The notes under the pieces: generated by a model
Databases searched by the model: none
The model's input: the letters and a program-made list of their open reading frames with translations, nothing else
Told to the model about the DNA's origin: nothing
Part shown: positions 1 to 10,661 of the stretch, in pieces
How the letters are laid out: each line of letters opens with the position of its first letter
How positions within the stretch are numbered: position 1 is the stretch's first letter
DNA from: Nitrospinaceae bacterium
Lineage (GTDB): Bacteria > Nitrospinota > Nitrospinia > Nitrospinales > VA-1
NCBI GenBank assembly: GCA_021604505.1
Contig: BQJC01000001.1
Location: 1,199,501 to 1,263,500, forward strand
Direction: 5' to 3'
Length of the DNA stretch: 64,000 bases
Program-made: the position numbers and the translations under genes

Positions 1-309
<309 letters not shown>

Positions 310-395
310 AAAATAAATCCTTTTAAATTAATTGGTTAATTAAGTCCCCTCACTATCCTGCCCGGCGTTTGAGTTTCACCGGTTCTCCCCTCTGC

Positions 396-423
396 TTGAC
401 AATCATGATTACTGGTCTTATCT
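396..423 (+). promoter_or_regulatory. Possible promoter of clpB
   Basis: TTGACA at 396-401, a 16-bp spacer and TTATCT at 418-423 lie about 40 bases before the clpB start. The -35 is perfect and the -10 is poor. A heat-shock sigma factor would be expected for clpB, but I see no clean consensus for one and no CIRCE inverted repeat. Confidence 0.3.
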
Positions 424-463
424 CCCGTTTGAAGAAATTTAACCTCTTTTTCGAGATAAGCCC

Positions 464-3151
464 ATGAGATTTGACCGGATGACCATAAAACTGCAGGAAG
501 CCCTCGCTGCTTCTCAGTCCCTGACGGAAGAAGACAGCCAGCAGGCCATAGAAAGCGAGCACCTCCTCCTGTGCCTGTTGAAAGATTCTGAAGGAATCGC
601 CTCCGCCCTGGTTAAAAAAGTGGGTGTGGACCCAGGCCGGTTGATCAATGAACTCGATGTCAGCCGGAAAAGTTTTCCGCGCGTCACCGGTGGGGCGAGT
701 CAAGTGTACCTCTCTTCTTCCTTGAAAGAGGCGCTGGACAAAGGCTTTGAAGAAGCCCGCCAGATGAAGGACGAGTTTTTAAGCGCCGAACACGTGTTTC
801 TTGCCGTCGCGCAAAACCCGAAGTCGAGCGCCGGAAAGATTTTTCAGTCTCTGGGGCTGTCCCGCGACGCGTTGTTGAAAGCCTTGATGACCCTGCGCGG
901 AAGCCATCAAGTCACCGACCAGAATCCGGAATCGAAATATCAGGTGCTCGACCGTTTCTGCATCGACCTCACCGAAAAAGCCCGAAACGAAAAACTCGAC
1001 CCGGTCATTGGCCGCGACGCCGAAATACGGCGCGTGGTGCAGGTATTGTCGCGCCGCACCAAAAACAACCCGGTCCTGATCGGCGAACCGGGCGTGGGTA
1101 AAACCGCCATTGTGGAAGGCCTTGCTCAGCGTATACACCGCCGCGACGTTCCCGAAGGATTGAAAGACAAACGCATCCTCATGCTGGATTTGGGACAACT
1201 GGTTGCCGGCACAAAATACCGCGGCGAGTTCGAGGACCGTTTGAAAGCCGTCTTAAAAGAAATCAACCACAGCGAAGGAGAGATCATTCTCTTCATTGAT
1301 GAGATGCACACCCTGGTGGGAGCAGGGTCCGCCGAAGGGTCCATGGACGCATCCAATATGCTCAAACCGGCTTTGGCCCGGGGAGAATTGCATTGCGTCG
1401 GCGCCACCACACTCAGCGAGTATAAAAAACACATCGAAAAAGATGCGGCCCTGGAACGCCGGTTTCAACCCATTATGGTGGGCGAACCGACGGTGGAAGA
1501 CACAATTTCCATTTTACGCGGGTTGAAAGGCAAATACGAAGTGCATCACGGGGTGCGTATTCAGGATGCGGCCATCCTGGCGGCGGCGCGTTTGTCGCAC
1601 CGCTATATCGCGGATCGGTTCCTTCCCGATAAGGCCATCGACTTGATCGACGAAGCGGCTTCCAGTCTGCGCATGCAGATCGATTCCATGCCCGCCGAGA
1701 TCGACACGTATCAAAGAAAGATCACCCAGCTGGAAATCGAGCGCGAAGCCCTCAAGAAAGAAAACGATGCGGAATCCAACCGTCGGCTGGAACAGACCGG
1801 AAAAGAAATTGAAGCCCTGAAAAAAACCTGCACCGCCATGCAGGAGCAGTGGAAGCAGGAAAAGAAAATCATCGAAGAAAAACGGGGCCTGCAGGAAAAA
1901 ATTGAACAAACGAGACAGGAAACCGAAAACGCCGAGCGCGAAGGACGCCTGGAACACGCGGCAGAGTTGAAGTACGGCAGTCTGCCGCGACTTCAAAGCG
2001 AAGCTGACGAACTTGAAAAGCGGTTGAAGGAAGCCCAGGGCGAAGGCCGGATGCTCAACGAAGAGGTCGGCGAAGAAGAAATTTGCGCCATCATTGGCCG
2101 CTGGACCGGAATCCCGGTCGAACGCATGTTGCAATCGGAAAAACACCGCTTACTGCAAATGGAAGGTGTTTTGCAAAAGCGCGTCGTCGGACAGGACGAT
2201 GCGGTGCGTCTGGTGTCGAACGCCATCCGCAGGGCACGCGCCGGATTGCAGGAGCCCAATCGGCCCATCGGTACATTTTTATTCCTGGGGCCGACCGGGG
2301 TGGGCAAAACTCAACTGGCACGATCGCTGGCGGAGTTTCTGTTTGACGACGAGCAGGCCATGGTGCGTATCGACATGTCCGAATACATGGAAAAACATTC
2401 CGTCGCCAGGCTCATCGGGGCGCCTCCCGGTTACGTGGGTTACGAAGAAGGGGGGTACCTGACCGAGCACGTGCGCCGCAAACCCTATAGCGTCGTGTTG
2501 TTCGACGAAATCGAGAAAGCCCATCCGGACGTGTTCAATCTGTTCCTGCAGATTCTTGACGAAGGACGGTTGACTGACGGCCACGGCAAGACCGTCAACT
2601 TTAAAAACACCGTCATCCTCATGACCTCCAATATCGGCGGAAAATTGATTCAGGACGCCGGATTGGAAGCCGCGGAACTGGAAAGCCGGGCAGGGGGGGA
2701 CGATAAAGGCGTGTGGGAAGCCGGGTATGAAAAGGTTCAGGAAGCCGTCCGGCAGGAATTGCGAAACCATTTCCGCCCGGAGTTCTTGAACCGGATCGAC
2801 GACATCGTTTTGTTCCGCAACCTGAGCCGCGAGCAGATCAAAGAGATCGTGGAGGTGCAGTTGACCGATCTCAGGAAACGCCTGGCCGAGAAGCGCATGA
2901 CTCTGCATCTGTCGGACGCCGTCAAGGATGTCCTTGCAGAAAAAGGTTACGACCCCGTGTTCGGGGCGCGGCCCTTGAAACGGGCGGTGCAGAAATACCT
3001 TCAGGACCCGATTTCCATGAAAATTCTCGAGGAAGATTTTATTGAAGGCGATGACATCAGCGCCGAAACCAACGGCGCTTCCGAGAAATTCGTCTTCAAA
3101 AAATCATCCGCCAGCCGGGTTTCAGATGAACACGAAGAAGCGAACAAGTAA
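464..3151 (+). CDS. clpB: ATP-dependent chaperone ClpB (disaggregase)
   Basis: Hsp100 hexameric disaggregase that threads aggregated proteins through its pore together with DnaK. At 895 aa it is slightly longer than the usual 850-870. Order: Clp N-domain (about 1-150); AAA+ 1 with Walker A GEPGVGKT at 207-214 and Walker B LFIDE near 277; a long charged coiled-coil M-domain (about 400-530), which separates ClpB from ClpA/ClpX; AAA+ 2 with GPTGVGKT near 609 and [11 protein letters not shown] near 677; and the C-terminal D2-small domain with [11 protein letters not shown]. The first ATG follows a weak GAGATAAG ribosome site. A second ATG lies five codons downstream. The last 30 residues are Ser/Glu/Lys-rich and probably disordered. 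Confidence 0.97.
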   Translation: MRFDRMTIKLQEALAASQSLTEEDSQQAIESEHLLLCLLKDSEGIASALVKKVGVDPGRLINELDVSRKSFPRVTGGASQVYLSSSLKEALDKGFEEARQMKDEFLSAEHVFLAVAQNPKSSAGKIFQSLGLSRDALLKALMTLRGSHQVTDQNPESKYQVLDRFCIDLTEKARNEKLDPVIGRDAEIRRVVQVLSRRTKNNPVLIGEPGVGKTAIVEGLAQRIHRRDVPEGLKDKRILMLDLGQLVAGTKYRGEFEDRLKAVLKEINHSEGEIILFIDEMHTLVGAGSAEGSMDASNMLKPALARGELHCVGATTLSEYKKHIEKDAALERRFQPIMVGEPTVEDTISILRGLKGKYEVHHGVRIQDAAILAAARLSHRYIADRFLPDKAIDLIDEAASSLRMQIDSMPAEIDTYQRKITQLEIEREALKKENDAESNRRLEQTGKEIEALKKTCTAMQEQWKQEKKIIEEKRGLQEKIEQTRQETENAEREGRLEHAAELKYGSLPRLQSEADELEKRLKEAQGEGRMLNEEVGEEEICAIIGRWTGIPVERMLQSEKHRLLQMEGVLQKRVVGQDDAVRLVSNAIRRARAGLQEPNRPIGTFLFLGPTGVGKTQLARSLAEFLFDDEQAMVRIDMSEYMEKHSVARLIGAPPGYVGYEEGGYLTEHVRRKPYSVVLFDEIEKAHPDVFNLFLQILDEGRLTDGHGKTVNFKNTVILMTSNIGGKLIQDAGLEAAELESRAGGDDKGVWEAGYEKVQEAVRQELRNHFRPEFLNRIDDIVLFRNLSREQIKEIVEVQLTDLRKRLAEKRMTLHLSDAVKDVLAEKGYDPVFGARPLKRAVQKYLQDPISMKILEEDFIEGDDISAETNGASEKFVFKKSSASRVSDEHEEANK

Positions 3152-3171
3152 AGCATTTCCTTTCCTATTGA

Positions 3172-3801
3172 TGCAAGGAATCTAATATTAAAGCTGAAGA
3201 CCTAATAGAAATAATCAAAGATGATCTTAACTTAGCAAAGGAACAAAACGTCCAAACAATAACAATTGAAAACTTTGAAGCTTGGTACGATGATCTCAAA
3301 AATTTTGTAAAAGATCATCCCGAACCGGAGTCGTCATCCGCTGAACAAAATAATTTAGAAGAATACAAGGCAAATGTTCAGAGAGGTTTTGAGCATTACA
3401 GAGCAATACAACAACATAGGTTAGAAGTTTTCAAAACCGTAGTTAATGCAGGTCAAGCTGCCTTAAAAAGCGCAATTTTGATAAATGGGGGTGGATCGGT
3501 GGCCATTCTTGTCTTTATTGGAAATATTCTCAAACCCGGTGACCCTATCAAAACCGCCCTTGTTCACTCATTAGGCGGTTCTTTAAGAATGTTTGCAATC
3601 GGAACGCTTTGCGCCGCAATGGCTGCTGGTGGCACCTATCTTGTTCAATTTTTAGATGCTGCTGGGTTAGATAGTAAGCACCCAAAAATATGGCGTGGGG
3701 TGGCTCTTTTTTTTAATATCCTGGTAATCGCCACTGTGATTTATTCATATACTCGATTTTGGTTGGGAGTGGATTATGCTTACTTAGCTTTTTCAAACTA
3801 A
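3172..3801 (+). CDS. Uncharacterised three-TM protein, start codon missing
   Basis: An open frame runs from the TGA at 3169-3171 to the TAA at 3799-3801, about 209 codons. It has no ATG, GTG or TTG before TTG 3478, yet the upstream part reads as real protein: a charged helical stretch with FEHYRAIQQHRLEVFKTVV leading into the first hydrophobic segment. Three hydrophobic segments follow: INGGGSVAILVFIGNIL, MFAIGTLCAAMAAGGTYLVQ, and a last one near IWRGVALFFNILVIATVIYSYT. ATG 3171 is one base out of frame, so a small indel just after the start, or an ATT/ATA start, would explain the picture. Base use is clearly more AT-rich than clpB or addA, which suggests transfer. I do not recognise its function. 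Confidence 0.5.
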   Translation, partial: CKESNIKAEDLIEIIKDDLNLAKEQNVQTITIENFEAWYDDLKNFVKDHPEPESSSAEQNNLEEYKANVQRGFEHYRAIQQHRLEVFKTVVNAGQAALKSAILINGGGSVAILVFIGNILKPGDPIKTALVHSLGGSLRMFAIGTLCAAMAAGGTYLVQFLDAAGLDSKHPKIWRGVALFFNILVIATVIYSYTRFWLGVDYAYLAFSN

Positions 3802-4099
3802 GTGTTTGCCGTCAGCTAAAGGTGGAACATTTAAGGTAAAAAGCTAAGAGATACTTTCTACTAAACTTTCCTCAGCCGAAAGAGGTCTTTCGGGGGCTAA
3901 AGAACATCTGGCACTTTCTGTAAGGTGGAATGCCAACTAGTGAAAATAAAATTAGAGGAATAAATTTCCAAAATTCCGGTTTCCGTTATATTTGAGCGCA
4001 AAACCTTAAGGGGTTTGCGTTCCAACCGGCGGGAGGGTCGCTCCTCCCTCCCGCTTTCCTGTTTTAGTTGACCAACACAACTTCTTTGAGTTAGTAGTT
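3802..4099. other. Intergenic region between convergent genes
   Basis: AT-rich 298-base spacer. A possible hairpin is present: GCGGGAGG near 4031 pairs with CCTCCCGC near 4047, followed on the plus strand by TTTCCTGTTTTAG. It may be a weak terminator for the upstream membrane gene. Otherwise I see nothing. Confidence 0.35.
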
Positions 4100-7000
4100 T
4101 TATACGACTTCAACCAGCTTTTTGTGCAGGGGATAGTAAAGCGCTTTTTTAATGGGCCGTGATTCGCCCTTCAGCTTTATCAGCTCTTCGTATTGATCCA
4201 GTTGCGGTTTGTAACGCTTGATCTCTTCTTTAAAATAATGCTCCAGATCCGCCCCCTGATGTTCCCCGGTTTTGTAGTCGATGATCCAACGGGTGCCCTG
4301 TGCATCGACGAAGGTGCGGTCGAGGATTCTATTTACATAGCGGTTATCGATAAATCCTGTAAGGGAGTATTCGGATTGACCGTCCTCATGATTCGTTAAA
4401 ATCCAGCGCCCGGATTCATCCTCGAGGGTGTTTTGAAGGGCTGTCATGCCGGCTCGAACGGTTTCGTCCAGTTGCGTCGGCGGCAGGCCTTCTTCCAGCA
4501 GGGCGGTTTTCAGTTTCGCCTCCAGACTGCCGAGAGTTGCGGACCAGCGATCCACGCCCTGATCGGCGATGTCCTTGAAACAGCGGTGCAGGACGTTGCC
4601 CAGACAGCGGGCCCTGTTCCCCGCCCAGACATATTCCGGATGAAGTTCGGCATCATATTCGCTTTCCGGTGCGGTATCAATCGCGATGTCCGGCAAGGGA
4701 TCCGGGAAGTGAAAATCCTGTGGCAGACGGTAAAAGCTATGGGATGTTGCTTTTTCCTGCGGGGTCGCAATTCCGGCTTCCTCCAGAGTGCGGGACAGAC
4801 CCCGTTTCCATTCCTCACCGAGATAGGGCCAGAGTTTGGACAGCAGGGAGTTTTTTTCCGGATAGATGCTTTCATCTTTTTGCTTCGCATGGCCAAACAG
4901 ATGAAGCTGTTTTTTTGTGCGGGTGGCCGCAACATAGAGCAGACGCAACGATTCGAATTCATCTTTTTTGCGGTCCATACGGGATAAAAAATCGTAGACC
5001 TGAGAATTGGGGCCGCCGCTTTCTTCGATCGGCGCCAGAAGGAGATCGTCTCCGTGCGGAATCCAGTACACGAGTCGTTTTTCTTCCGCTTTCGATAACT
5101 TTCCCAAACCGGGAAGAAGGACGTGATCGAATTCCAGTCCCTTGGCTTTGTGCATGGTCATGACCTGCACCGGGTTTTCCGTGGAGACGGACGGGCTGGC
5201 GTATAAATTGTTCAGGACATTTTGAAATTGATGCAGTTGGAAAAAATCGCCCGCTTCAACGGTTTTGGTGACTTCATCAAAAAATACCTCAATGTCCTCC
5301 ATCGTGGTTGGGTCCACACAGGCAGGTCCCCCCAGCCGAATCCAGCACCCTTCCAACAGATCGCGGAAATTTGAATAGGGAAAAGCATCTAAAGTGGGTG
5401 CCATCACCTCAATAAACCGCTTGAGGCGAAGTTGCCCATCCTGGCTCAAAGAACTTATTCGTTCCTCCCCGTTGATCATCTGCCAGACGGTGGAGTCGCT
5501 GTCCAATTCACAAAGGTCGTGCAGATCTGCGAGAAGAAGTCCGCACCAGGGGGCACGCAGGATGGACAACCAGGAGATGCGGTCCCACGGAGAAAGAAGG
5601 GCGCCCATGAGCGCAAGCAGATCCTGAATGGCGGGCCGGGCCGTGAGCGGGTCGATCTCTTCGGCTTTGATGGCGATTCCTGCTTCCTGGAAATGTCTTA
5701 TGATGGCAGGCAGATGGGTTCTCGCCCGCACCAGCAGAGCGACGGTTCTTTCAGGATCGGTTTTTCGCAGAGACAAAACCAGATCGGTGATTTGCCGCGC
5801 TTCTTCATTGGCCCGGTCTTCCAGATTCGTGAAATCGGAAACAGGGTGCAAGGCAATTCCCGGTTCAGGGTCTTCCGGTAAGGCGGCGCTGGATGCAGAA
5901 TAGGATATCGCCCCCAGATCCTCATCGTCGAATTTTGGAAATATGGTGGAAAAACAGGCGTTCACCCAATCGACAATTTTCTTTTGCGAGCGAAAGTTGC
6001 TTTCCAGGGTCAGGGAGTTGAGTTGAATGTCGCCGATTCCTTCCCGTTGGGTGCGTAGAAAAAGCCCCACCTCCGCATCCCGGAACCGATAGATGGATTG
6101 CATGGGATCGCCGACGATGAAAAGCGAGCGGCCGTCGTCCCGTTCCCAGCCTGCGGTGAGCAATTTAAGAAGTTCGTGTTGTTTGAAGGAAGTGTCCTGA
6201 TACTCGTCGACCAGGATGTGCTGGAATTTGGTGTCCAGGTAAAGCAGCAGATCCGTGGGGTCGTCTTCCTTTCCAAGAGCCTTCAATGCCGATAGTGAGA
6301 TTTCCGTAAAATCCGTCTTCTGCTGTTCCGTGAAAATTTTACGGAGCGTGCCCGCGATTTCGGGAAGTAAATTGAGTGTCTCCTTCAAAACATTCCACTC
6401 TTCATCGGTGAACCGGGGCGAAGGTAAATTTTGAACTTCCGCAAGAATTTCACTCAGCTCCGGAATTTTGGCAAGCGAGTCCAAAAGGTCAGAGAGTTCA
6501 TTTTTCTTTTCCTGTGCCTCCGATCCAGCTTTTCCCGCCGGGAAACCTTGATTGACGTTGATGGATTTACGAAATTCCCCTTGTTTGGTCAACAGCAGGT
6601 TCGTTAAAGCTTTCCACACCGCAATATTTTCGACCGAGGAGCCGGGGAGGGCGGTCAATGCTTCCAGGCAATGGCTCGATTCCTCAGGCAGGTTTTGCGT
6701 CAGATTTCGCCCGCTGTAGGCGGCGAGCGGCACGAGTCTTTCGACGGCCTGGGGCGGGAAGGACTTTATGGCATCCTCGAGGACGGTTTCGATCAAACCA
6801 GAAAGGGTCTGTTCCAGATAGGCCCGTGAATTTTCCGTGACGCCAAAGTTGTCGAAAAAAGGAATCATCCATTGATCGCGTTTTTGCAGTAGGTGGATGA
6901 TGCGTTTTAAAAACCCGGATTTTAAATTATCCAGGTGACTGTGAATGGTTCTCACCGAATTGCCAATGGATGAGTTGGATTCGATTTGATGGAGGATTCG

Positions 7001-7465
7001 ATGCGCGGTTTCCCGGTAAAGCTCCTGGGCGTTTTCTTCTATTGATAGAGTGCCCCCGGTTTGCGACAGAACAGGCATTTGCCGCGTCAGCGCCGCGCAA
7101 AAAGAATCGATGGTTTGGATTTTTAATCGCGAGGGGTTTTCAAGGAGACGCCAGCCCTGCCCGTCATTTTGCGACAGAGCGGTTTGCGCCAGCCGCCAGG
7201 TTTTGTGTTCATGCCGTGTCTCCGGCGGGGAATCGTTTTTGGCCTTTTCTAAGGCGGCGATGATCCGCGATTTCATTTCCCCGGCCGCCTTACGTGTGAA
7301 GGTCATGGCCAGAATCTGTTCTGGCTGTTCAACCGCTCCCAACAGTCCGAGATATCGCTGGATGAGGAGTTCGGTCTTTCCGGAGCCGGCAGGAGCTTGC
7401 ACGATGAATGAGCGAGTGAGGTCCAGGGCCTGCTCGCGGGCTTTTGAATCCCGGATGGCGCTCAT
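4100..7465 (-). CDS. addA: AddA-type UvrD/RecB helicase-nuclease
   Basis: Helicase-nuclease subunit for double-strand-break end resection, 1121 aa. Superfamily 1A motifs are in order: Walker A with AGSGKT at 26-31, TFTRKAAGEM (motif Ia), VDEYQDT near 418 (motif II), GDPMQSIYRFRDAE (motif III), SNFRSQ (motif IV), MTMHKAKGLEFDHV (motif V) and YVAATRTKKQL (motif VI). The C-terminus has a RecB-family nuclease site, IIDYKTGEH near 1061, followed by QLDQYEEL. Its start overlaps the end of addB by four bases, implying translational coupling. All catalytic motifs I looked for are present. Confidence 0.92.
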   Translation of the reverse strand: MSAIRDSKAREQALDLTRSFIVQAPAGSGKTELLIQRYLGLLGAVEQPEQILAMTFTRKAAGEMKSRIIAALEKAKNDSPPETRHEHKTWRLAQTALSQNDGQGWRLLENPSRLKIQTIDSFCAALTRQMPVLSQTGGTLSIEENAQELYRETAHRILHQIESNSSIGNSVRTIHSHLDNLKSGFLKRIIHLLQKRDQWMIPFFDNFGVTENSRAYLEQTLSGLIETVLEDAIKSFPPQAVERLVPLAAYSGRNLTQNLPEESSHCLEALTALPGSSVENIAVWKALTNLLLTKQGEFRKSINVNQGFPAGKAGSEAQEKKNELSDLLDSLAKIPELSEILAEVQNLPSPRFTDEEWNVLKETLNLLPEIAGTLRKIFTEQQKTDFTEISLSALKALGKEDDPTDLLLYLDTKFQHILVDEYQDTSFKQHELLKLLTAGWERDDGRSLFIVGDPMQSIYRFRDAEVGLFLRTQREGIGDIQLNSLTLESNFRSQKKIVDWVNACFSTIFPKFDDEDLGAISYSASSAALPEDPEPGIALHPVSDFTNLEDRANEEARQITDLVLSLRKTDPERTVALLVRARTHLPAIIRHFQEAGIAIKAEEIDPLTARPAIQDLLALMGALLSPWDRISWLSILRAPWCGLLLADLHDLCELDSDSTVWQMINGEERISSLSQDGQLRLKRFIEVMAPTLDAFPYSNFRDLLEGCWIRLGGPACVDPTTMEDIEVFFDEVTKTVEAGDFFQLHQFQNVLNNLYASPSVSTENPVQVMTMHKAKGLEFDHVLLPGLGKLSKAEEKRLVYWIPHGDDLLLAPIEESGGPNSQVYDFLSRMDRKKDEFESLRLLYVAATRTKKQLHLFGHAKQKDESIYPEKNSLLSKLWPYLGEEWKRGLSRTLEEAGIATPQEKATSHSFYRLPQDFHFPDPLPDIAIDTAPESEYDAELHPEYVWAGNRARCLGNVLHRCFKDIADQGVDRWSATLGSLEAKLKTALLEEGLPPTQLDETVRAGMTALQNTLEDESGRWILTNHEDGQSEYSLTGFIDNRYVNRILDRTFVDAQGTRWIIDYKTGEHQGADLEHYFKEEIKRYKPQLDQYEELIKLKGESRPIKKALYYPLHKKLVEVV

Positions 7466-10161
7466 TCTTCATCCTCCGTCTCGAAGGAGCCTTGATCTTT
7501 TTCAGCGATCCGGCACAGCATCTTGAGATCGCAGTGTCTGCAGGTGGCGGGGCCTTTTAAGGGATTCACTTCTGTTTGCCCGGATAAAAACTCATCCGCC
7601 ATAGCGGTTAAACGCATTCGCCAGTCCTGCAACTGACCCTCCCAGGTGGGAAAAGTTAATAGCCTGGATTGAATTTTAGAAATCCCGGGAAGGGGATGCG
7701 CGGGATCGAAAGCGCCTTGTAATTTGGTCTTCCCTTTTTTAACCTGTGCAAAAACGATAGCATCCGGTGAGGTCTTAAAAGCGTATAGCGGAAGCTGAGG
7801 TTCTTGAATCCGGTCTCCAAACCAGTCGGCGAACGTGACGGCGCCGGTTTTATAATCGATCAATACGACTTGGCCCGTTTCTGTTTTATCGATGCGGTCG
7901 ATCCGCAGGCGGATTTTCAATCCGGAAATTTCCAGGTGATCGTCTTTTTCCAGGTCGAGCACTTCAAACGGGGCGCGCAGCAATTCCTCATTCAACCAGT
8001 CCAGGATCAGATTGTGGACGCGTTCCAACTCCAGTTGATAAAACAGGTTCTGCCGTGCGATTCTGCCTTTCTGTTTATTCAGAGCTTTTTGGACAGCCTC
8101 GCGGACCGTTTGTTCCAGCCGGTTCTCCTTTTGCAGATTTTTGAGAGCATCCTGAGTCCGGGTTTGTCTCCAGAAAATTTCCAGCGCCTTGTGCACCAGA
8201 GTCCCGCGTTCCTGATGGTCGAAATCTAGTTCGGGAAATTCTTCTTTTTGTGCCTGCAGCCGGTGATGGGCAAAGGCGCGAAAGGGGCATTCCGCCTGAT
8301 CTTTCAGGAAGCGGTAGCCCCCGCCGGGGCCGTTTTCCTCTAAAAGTTTTCTTTCGGTTTCAGTGACTGGCAGAATAAAGGGTTCCTCGATCTTTATAAG
8401 ACCCGGTTCCAGGGAGAATTGATCTTTCAGGCGATGGGAAACGGGTTCGCCGGCATCCGCTTTCGCTTCTGAAGAAAGAAACGGGGCGATCAGCGGACTC
8501 ATTTTCAACTCGACGTTTATTTCCCCGGTGGCATAGCTGAACACGGTACTGGATGACGCGTTGATCAATCGGCGTATGGAGTTTTCCGCAAACTCCAGTT
8601 CCCGCTGGGCGGTGGAATGCGGAAGGTTGTGCCTTTTTCGGATTTCGACAGGAAGGAATGGGTTGGGCGAGGGCAGGGCGGGGAGGACATCGGCGTGGCA
8701 TCCCATGACCCACAAATGGTCAAAATGCATCCCCGACGATTCCAGCAGTCCCACCACCTGAATGGGCTGGTCTCTTGTTTTCTCCTGAAAGGGGTGGTTT
8801 TTGACCATTGCCGACAACGTTTCCACGGCCTTTCTTCGTGAAACGCGGTTGAGAACCGAATCCAGGGCGGCGAATTCATCGAGGCACCCCTTCCAGGCTT
8901 CATAAACCTGAAACTCCCGGCTGGTCAGGGTTCTGCCGGCACTGGGCCAACCCAGATCTTTTAAAAAATCCGAAAAAAGTTTTGCCCATTCACTCGGCGA
9001 CCGGTTTTCTTTTTCTTTGAGGTGATCTTTCCAGCCGACAGCCAGACCGGTCAGATGAGTGGATTTTCCCGGCCCAATCAATTCATTCATTTCGGAAAGA
9101 TAAACAGTCAGGGTTTTCCTTCTGAACAGCCTGCTCTCCAGAATGTGAACATCGGGCGACTGCGACCGGCCCACTGTTAGATAGGGGCTTCTCAGGACCG
9201 ATGTGAAGGTTCTCAGAGGGACGGCGGGTTCCTGGATGGCCAGAATCTCAGCGGCGATATGGATCATGGGCTCTTCCCAAAGCGTGGGGCCCAGGGAAAT
9301 ATTGAAGGGGAGTTCTTTGTCCACCTCAGGAGTCACAGAAGCCGGGGCCAACTCGGCGCTCAACTCCCGCTTAAGTAGAGACCGGTAGAATTGCAGGTCT
9401 ATCCCCACAATCCCGATTTTTTTTTCAGGCCGGTAATGGGCGCGCACCCAACGGGCACAATGGATCGCTTCGGTTTTTTTGTCCGCGAACTCACGCACCT
9501 CAATGCTCCTGCCTTCTGCCAGCGATTTTAAAGGGACCGATGCCTGCCCAGCAATTTCCGGGTTGAACTGGATGCGTACGTTGCAGGTTTTGAGAAAATC
9601 GAGCCAATTTTGAAACTGTGGAGTGATCTCCTCGAACCCGGCGAAAAGTATTTCCTTGGGAATGGGTATAAATCCCTGGCGCATGGCTTTTAAAACTTCA
9701 TCCATTGCGCTGGCAGGGTCGAGGGCGCTCATCTCTTTTAACCGGGTTTCGTAAAGGGTCCGCCACTTATAAAATGCCCGCGATTCCTCCGTCAGGAAAA
9801 ACTTTTCCTTGTTCAAGGGCAGGCGATGGCTCTGAATCAAAGCATGCGCTTTTGCCGCCTGTTTGGCGGTTTCATTCAGATGAAGCAGTTCGCGGATACT
9901 TTGTTGGCGGTCCTGCTGAACGATCTCTCCCCAGAGTTGCAACGACTGCGATTCCTTGAGGATGTATTTATCCGGCCAGGATTCCATCCACACCTGCTTC
10001 AGCCAGGCGGTCAGAGATAAAATTTCCGGTGTGTGCCAGACCTTATGTCCGAGAGCCAGTTGTTTTTCGTTGTGATCGAGAAGGAGCCAGCGGGCGAGAC
10101 GGGAATTGACGGTGAGCGTGAGGCACGCATCGCTTAAAGAGCCTGTTGGCAGTGAGCTCAT
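7462..10161 (-). CDS. addB: AddB-like PD-(D/E)XK nuclease, DNA repair
   Basis: Partner of the downstream AddA, about 899 aa from ATG 10161 (a TTG sits one codon upstream). The C-terminal third is a Cas4/AddB-type nuclease: RGTLVHKALEIFW, then VLIDYKTGAV near 767, then QLPLYAF. Four cysteines fit an AddB iron-sulphur cluster: one in AECPFRAF near 623 and three in CRHCDLKMLC near 873. The N-terminal region has no GxGKT loop, so it is probably a non-hydrolysing helicase-like scaffold, like the proteins annotated 'probable DNA repair protein' beside AddA-type helicases. No strong ribosome site is visible. A terminator separates it from moaE, so addBA may have its own promoter. Confidence 0.85.
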   Translation of the reverse strand: MSSLPTGSLSDACLTLTVNSRLARWLLLDHNEKQLALGHKVWHTPEILSLTAWLKQVWMESWPDKYILKESQSLQLWGEIVQQDRQQSIRELLHLNETAKQAAKAHALIQSHRLPLNKEKFFLTEESRAFYKWRTLYETRLKEMSALDPASAMDEVLKAMRQGFIPIPKEILFAGFEEITPQFQNWLDFLKTCNVRIQFNPEIAGQASVPLKSLAEGRSIEVREFADKKTEAIHCARWVRAHYRPEKKIGIVGIDLQFYRSLLKRELSAELAPASVTPEVDKELPFNISLGPTLWEEPMIHIAAEILAIQEPAVPLRTFTSVLRSPYLTVGRSQSPDVHILESRLFRRKTLTVYLSEMNELIGPGKSTHLTGLAVGWKDHLKEKENRSPSEWAKLFSDFLKDLGWPSAGRTLTSREFQVYEAWKGCLDEFAALDSVLNRVSRRKAVETLSAMVKNHPFQEKTRDQPIQVVGLLESSGMHFDHLWVMGCHADVLPALPSPNPFLPVEIRKRHNLPHSTAQRELEFAENSIRRLINASSSTVFSYATGEINVELKMSPLIAPFLSSEAKADAGEPVSHRLKDQFSLEPGLIKIEEPFILPVTETERKLLEENGPGGGYRFLKDQAECPFRAFAHHRLQAQKEEFPELDFDHQERGTLVHKALEIFWRQTRTQDALKNLQKENRLEQTVREAVQKALNKQKGRIARQNLFYQLELERVHNLILDWLNEELLRAPFEVLDLEKDDHLEISGLKIRLRIDRIDKTETGQVVLIDYKTGAVTFADWFGDRIQEPQLPLYAFKTSPDAIVFAQVKKGKTKLQGAFDPAHPLPGISKIQSRLLTFPTWEGQLQDWRMRLTAMADEFLSGQTEVNPLKGPATCRHCDLKMLCRIAEKDQGSFETEDEE

Positions 10162-10188
10162 CAACCAGGGGGATGAAGGGAGAAAAGA

Positions 10189-10215
10189 AAAGCCGCCTTA
10201 CCAGAGCGCGGCTTT
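10189..10215 (-). terminator. Rho-independent terminator after moaE
   Basis: AAAGCCGC (10189-10196) pairs perfectly with GCGGCTTT (10208-10215) around an 11-base loop. Read on the minus strand, the stem is followed by TTTTCTTTTCTC. It overlaps the moaE stop codon and lies just before addB, so it ends the moaCDE transcript. Confidence 0.75.
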
Positions 10216-10651
10216 AGGGTGTGTCCTGAACCCAGACCTCGCCGGTAGAGGTGGTTTCGCGTTTCCAGATGGGCGTGGTGCGCTTCAGTTCGGCGATCGC
10301 CCATTCGCAGGCTTCAAAGGCCTCTTTGCGGTGTTCTCCGGCGGCGACGATCAGGACGATGTTCTCGCCGATATCGATCTCACCGATGCGATGGATGATA
10401 CTCATGTCGATGATCTTGTAATCCGCAATGGCTTTTACGCGGATTTCTTCCAGTTTCTTTTCCGCCATTTTGGGATAATGCTCGAAGTTCAGCTTAGTGA
10501 TGTTCTCTCCCTTCGACAGCTCGCGGCCCGTTCCCAGAAAAACCACAATGCCGCCGATATTTTGGGAAACTTTTTTGATGGCTTCAATTTCATCGGTGAC
10601 GACAAAATCTTCACGCTGAATTCTTACTTTCGACTCCATGACCGTGCTCAT
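10214..10651 (-). CDS. moaE: Molybdopterin synthase, large subunit MoaE
   Basis: Converts cyclic pyranopterin monophosphate to molybdopterin using sulphur carried on MoaD. From ATG 10651 it is 145 aa, the usual size. A longer in-frame start at 10711 would overlap moaD and add 20 atypical residues. The chosen start has AAGGAA eight bases upstream, lying across the moaD stop. Family features: GIVVFLGTGRE, LNFEHYPKMAEKKL, IIHRIGEIDIGE, and AAGEHRKEAFEACEWAI. The terminal TPIWKRE segment holds the catalytic lysine region. Third gene of moaC-moaD-moaE. Confidence 0.93.
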   Translation of the reverse strand: MSTVMESKVRIQREDFVVTDEIEAIKKVSQNIGGIVVFLGTGRELSKGENITKLNFEHYPKMAEKKLEEIRVKAIADYKIIDMSIIHRIGEIDIGENIVLIVAAGEHRKEAFEACEWAIAELKRTTPIWKRETTSTGEVWVQDTP

Positions 10652-10661
10652 AGCGATTTCC

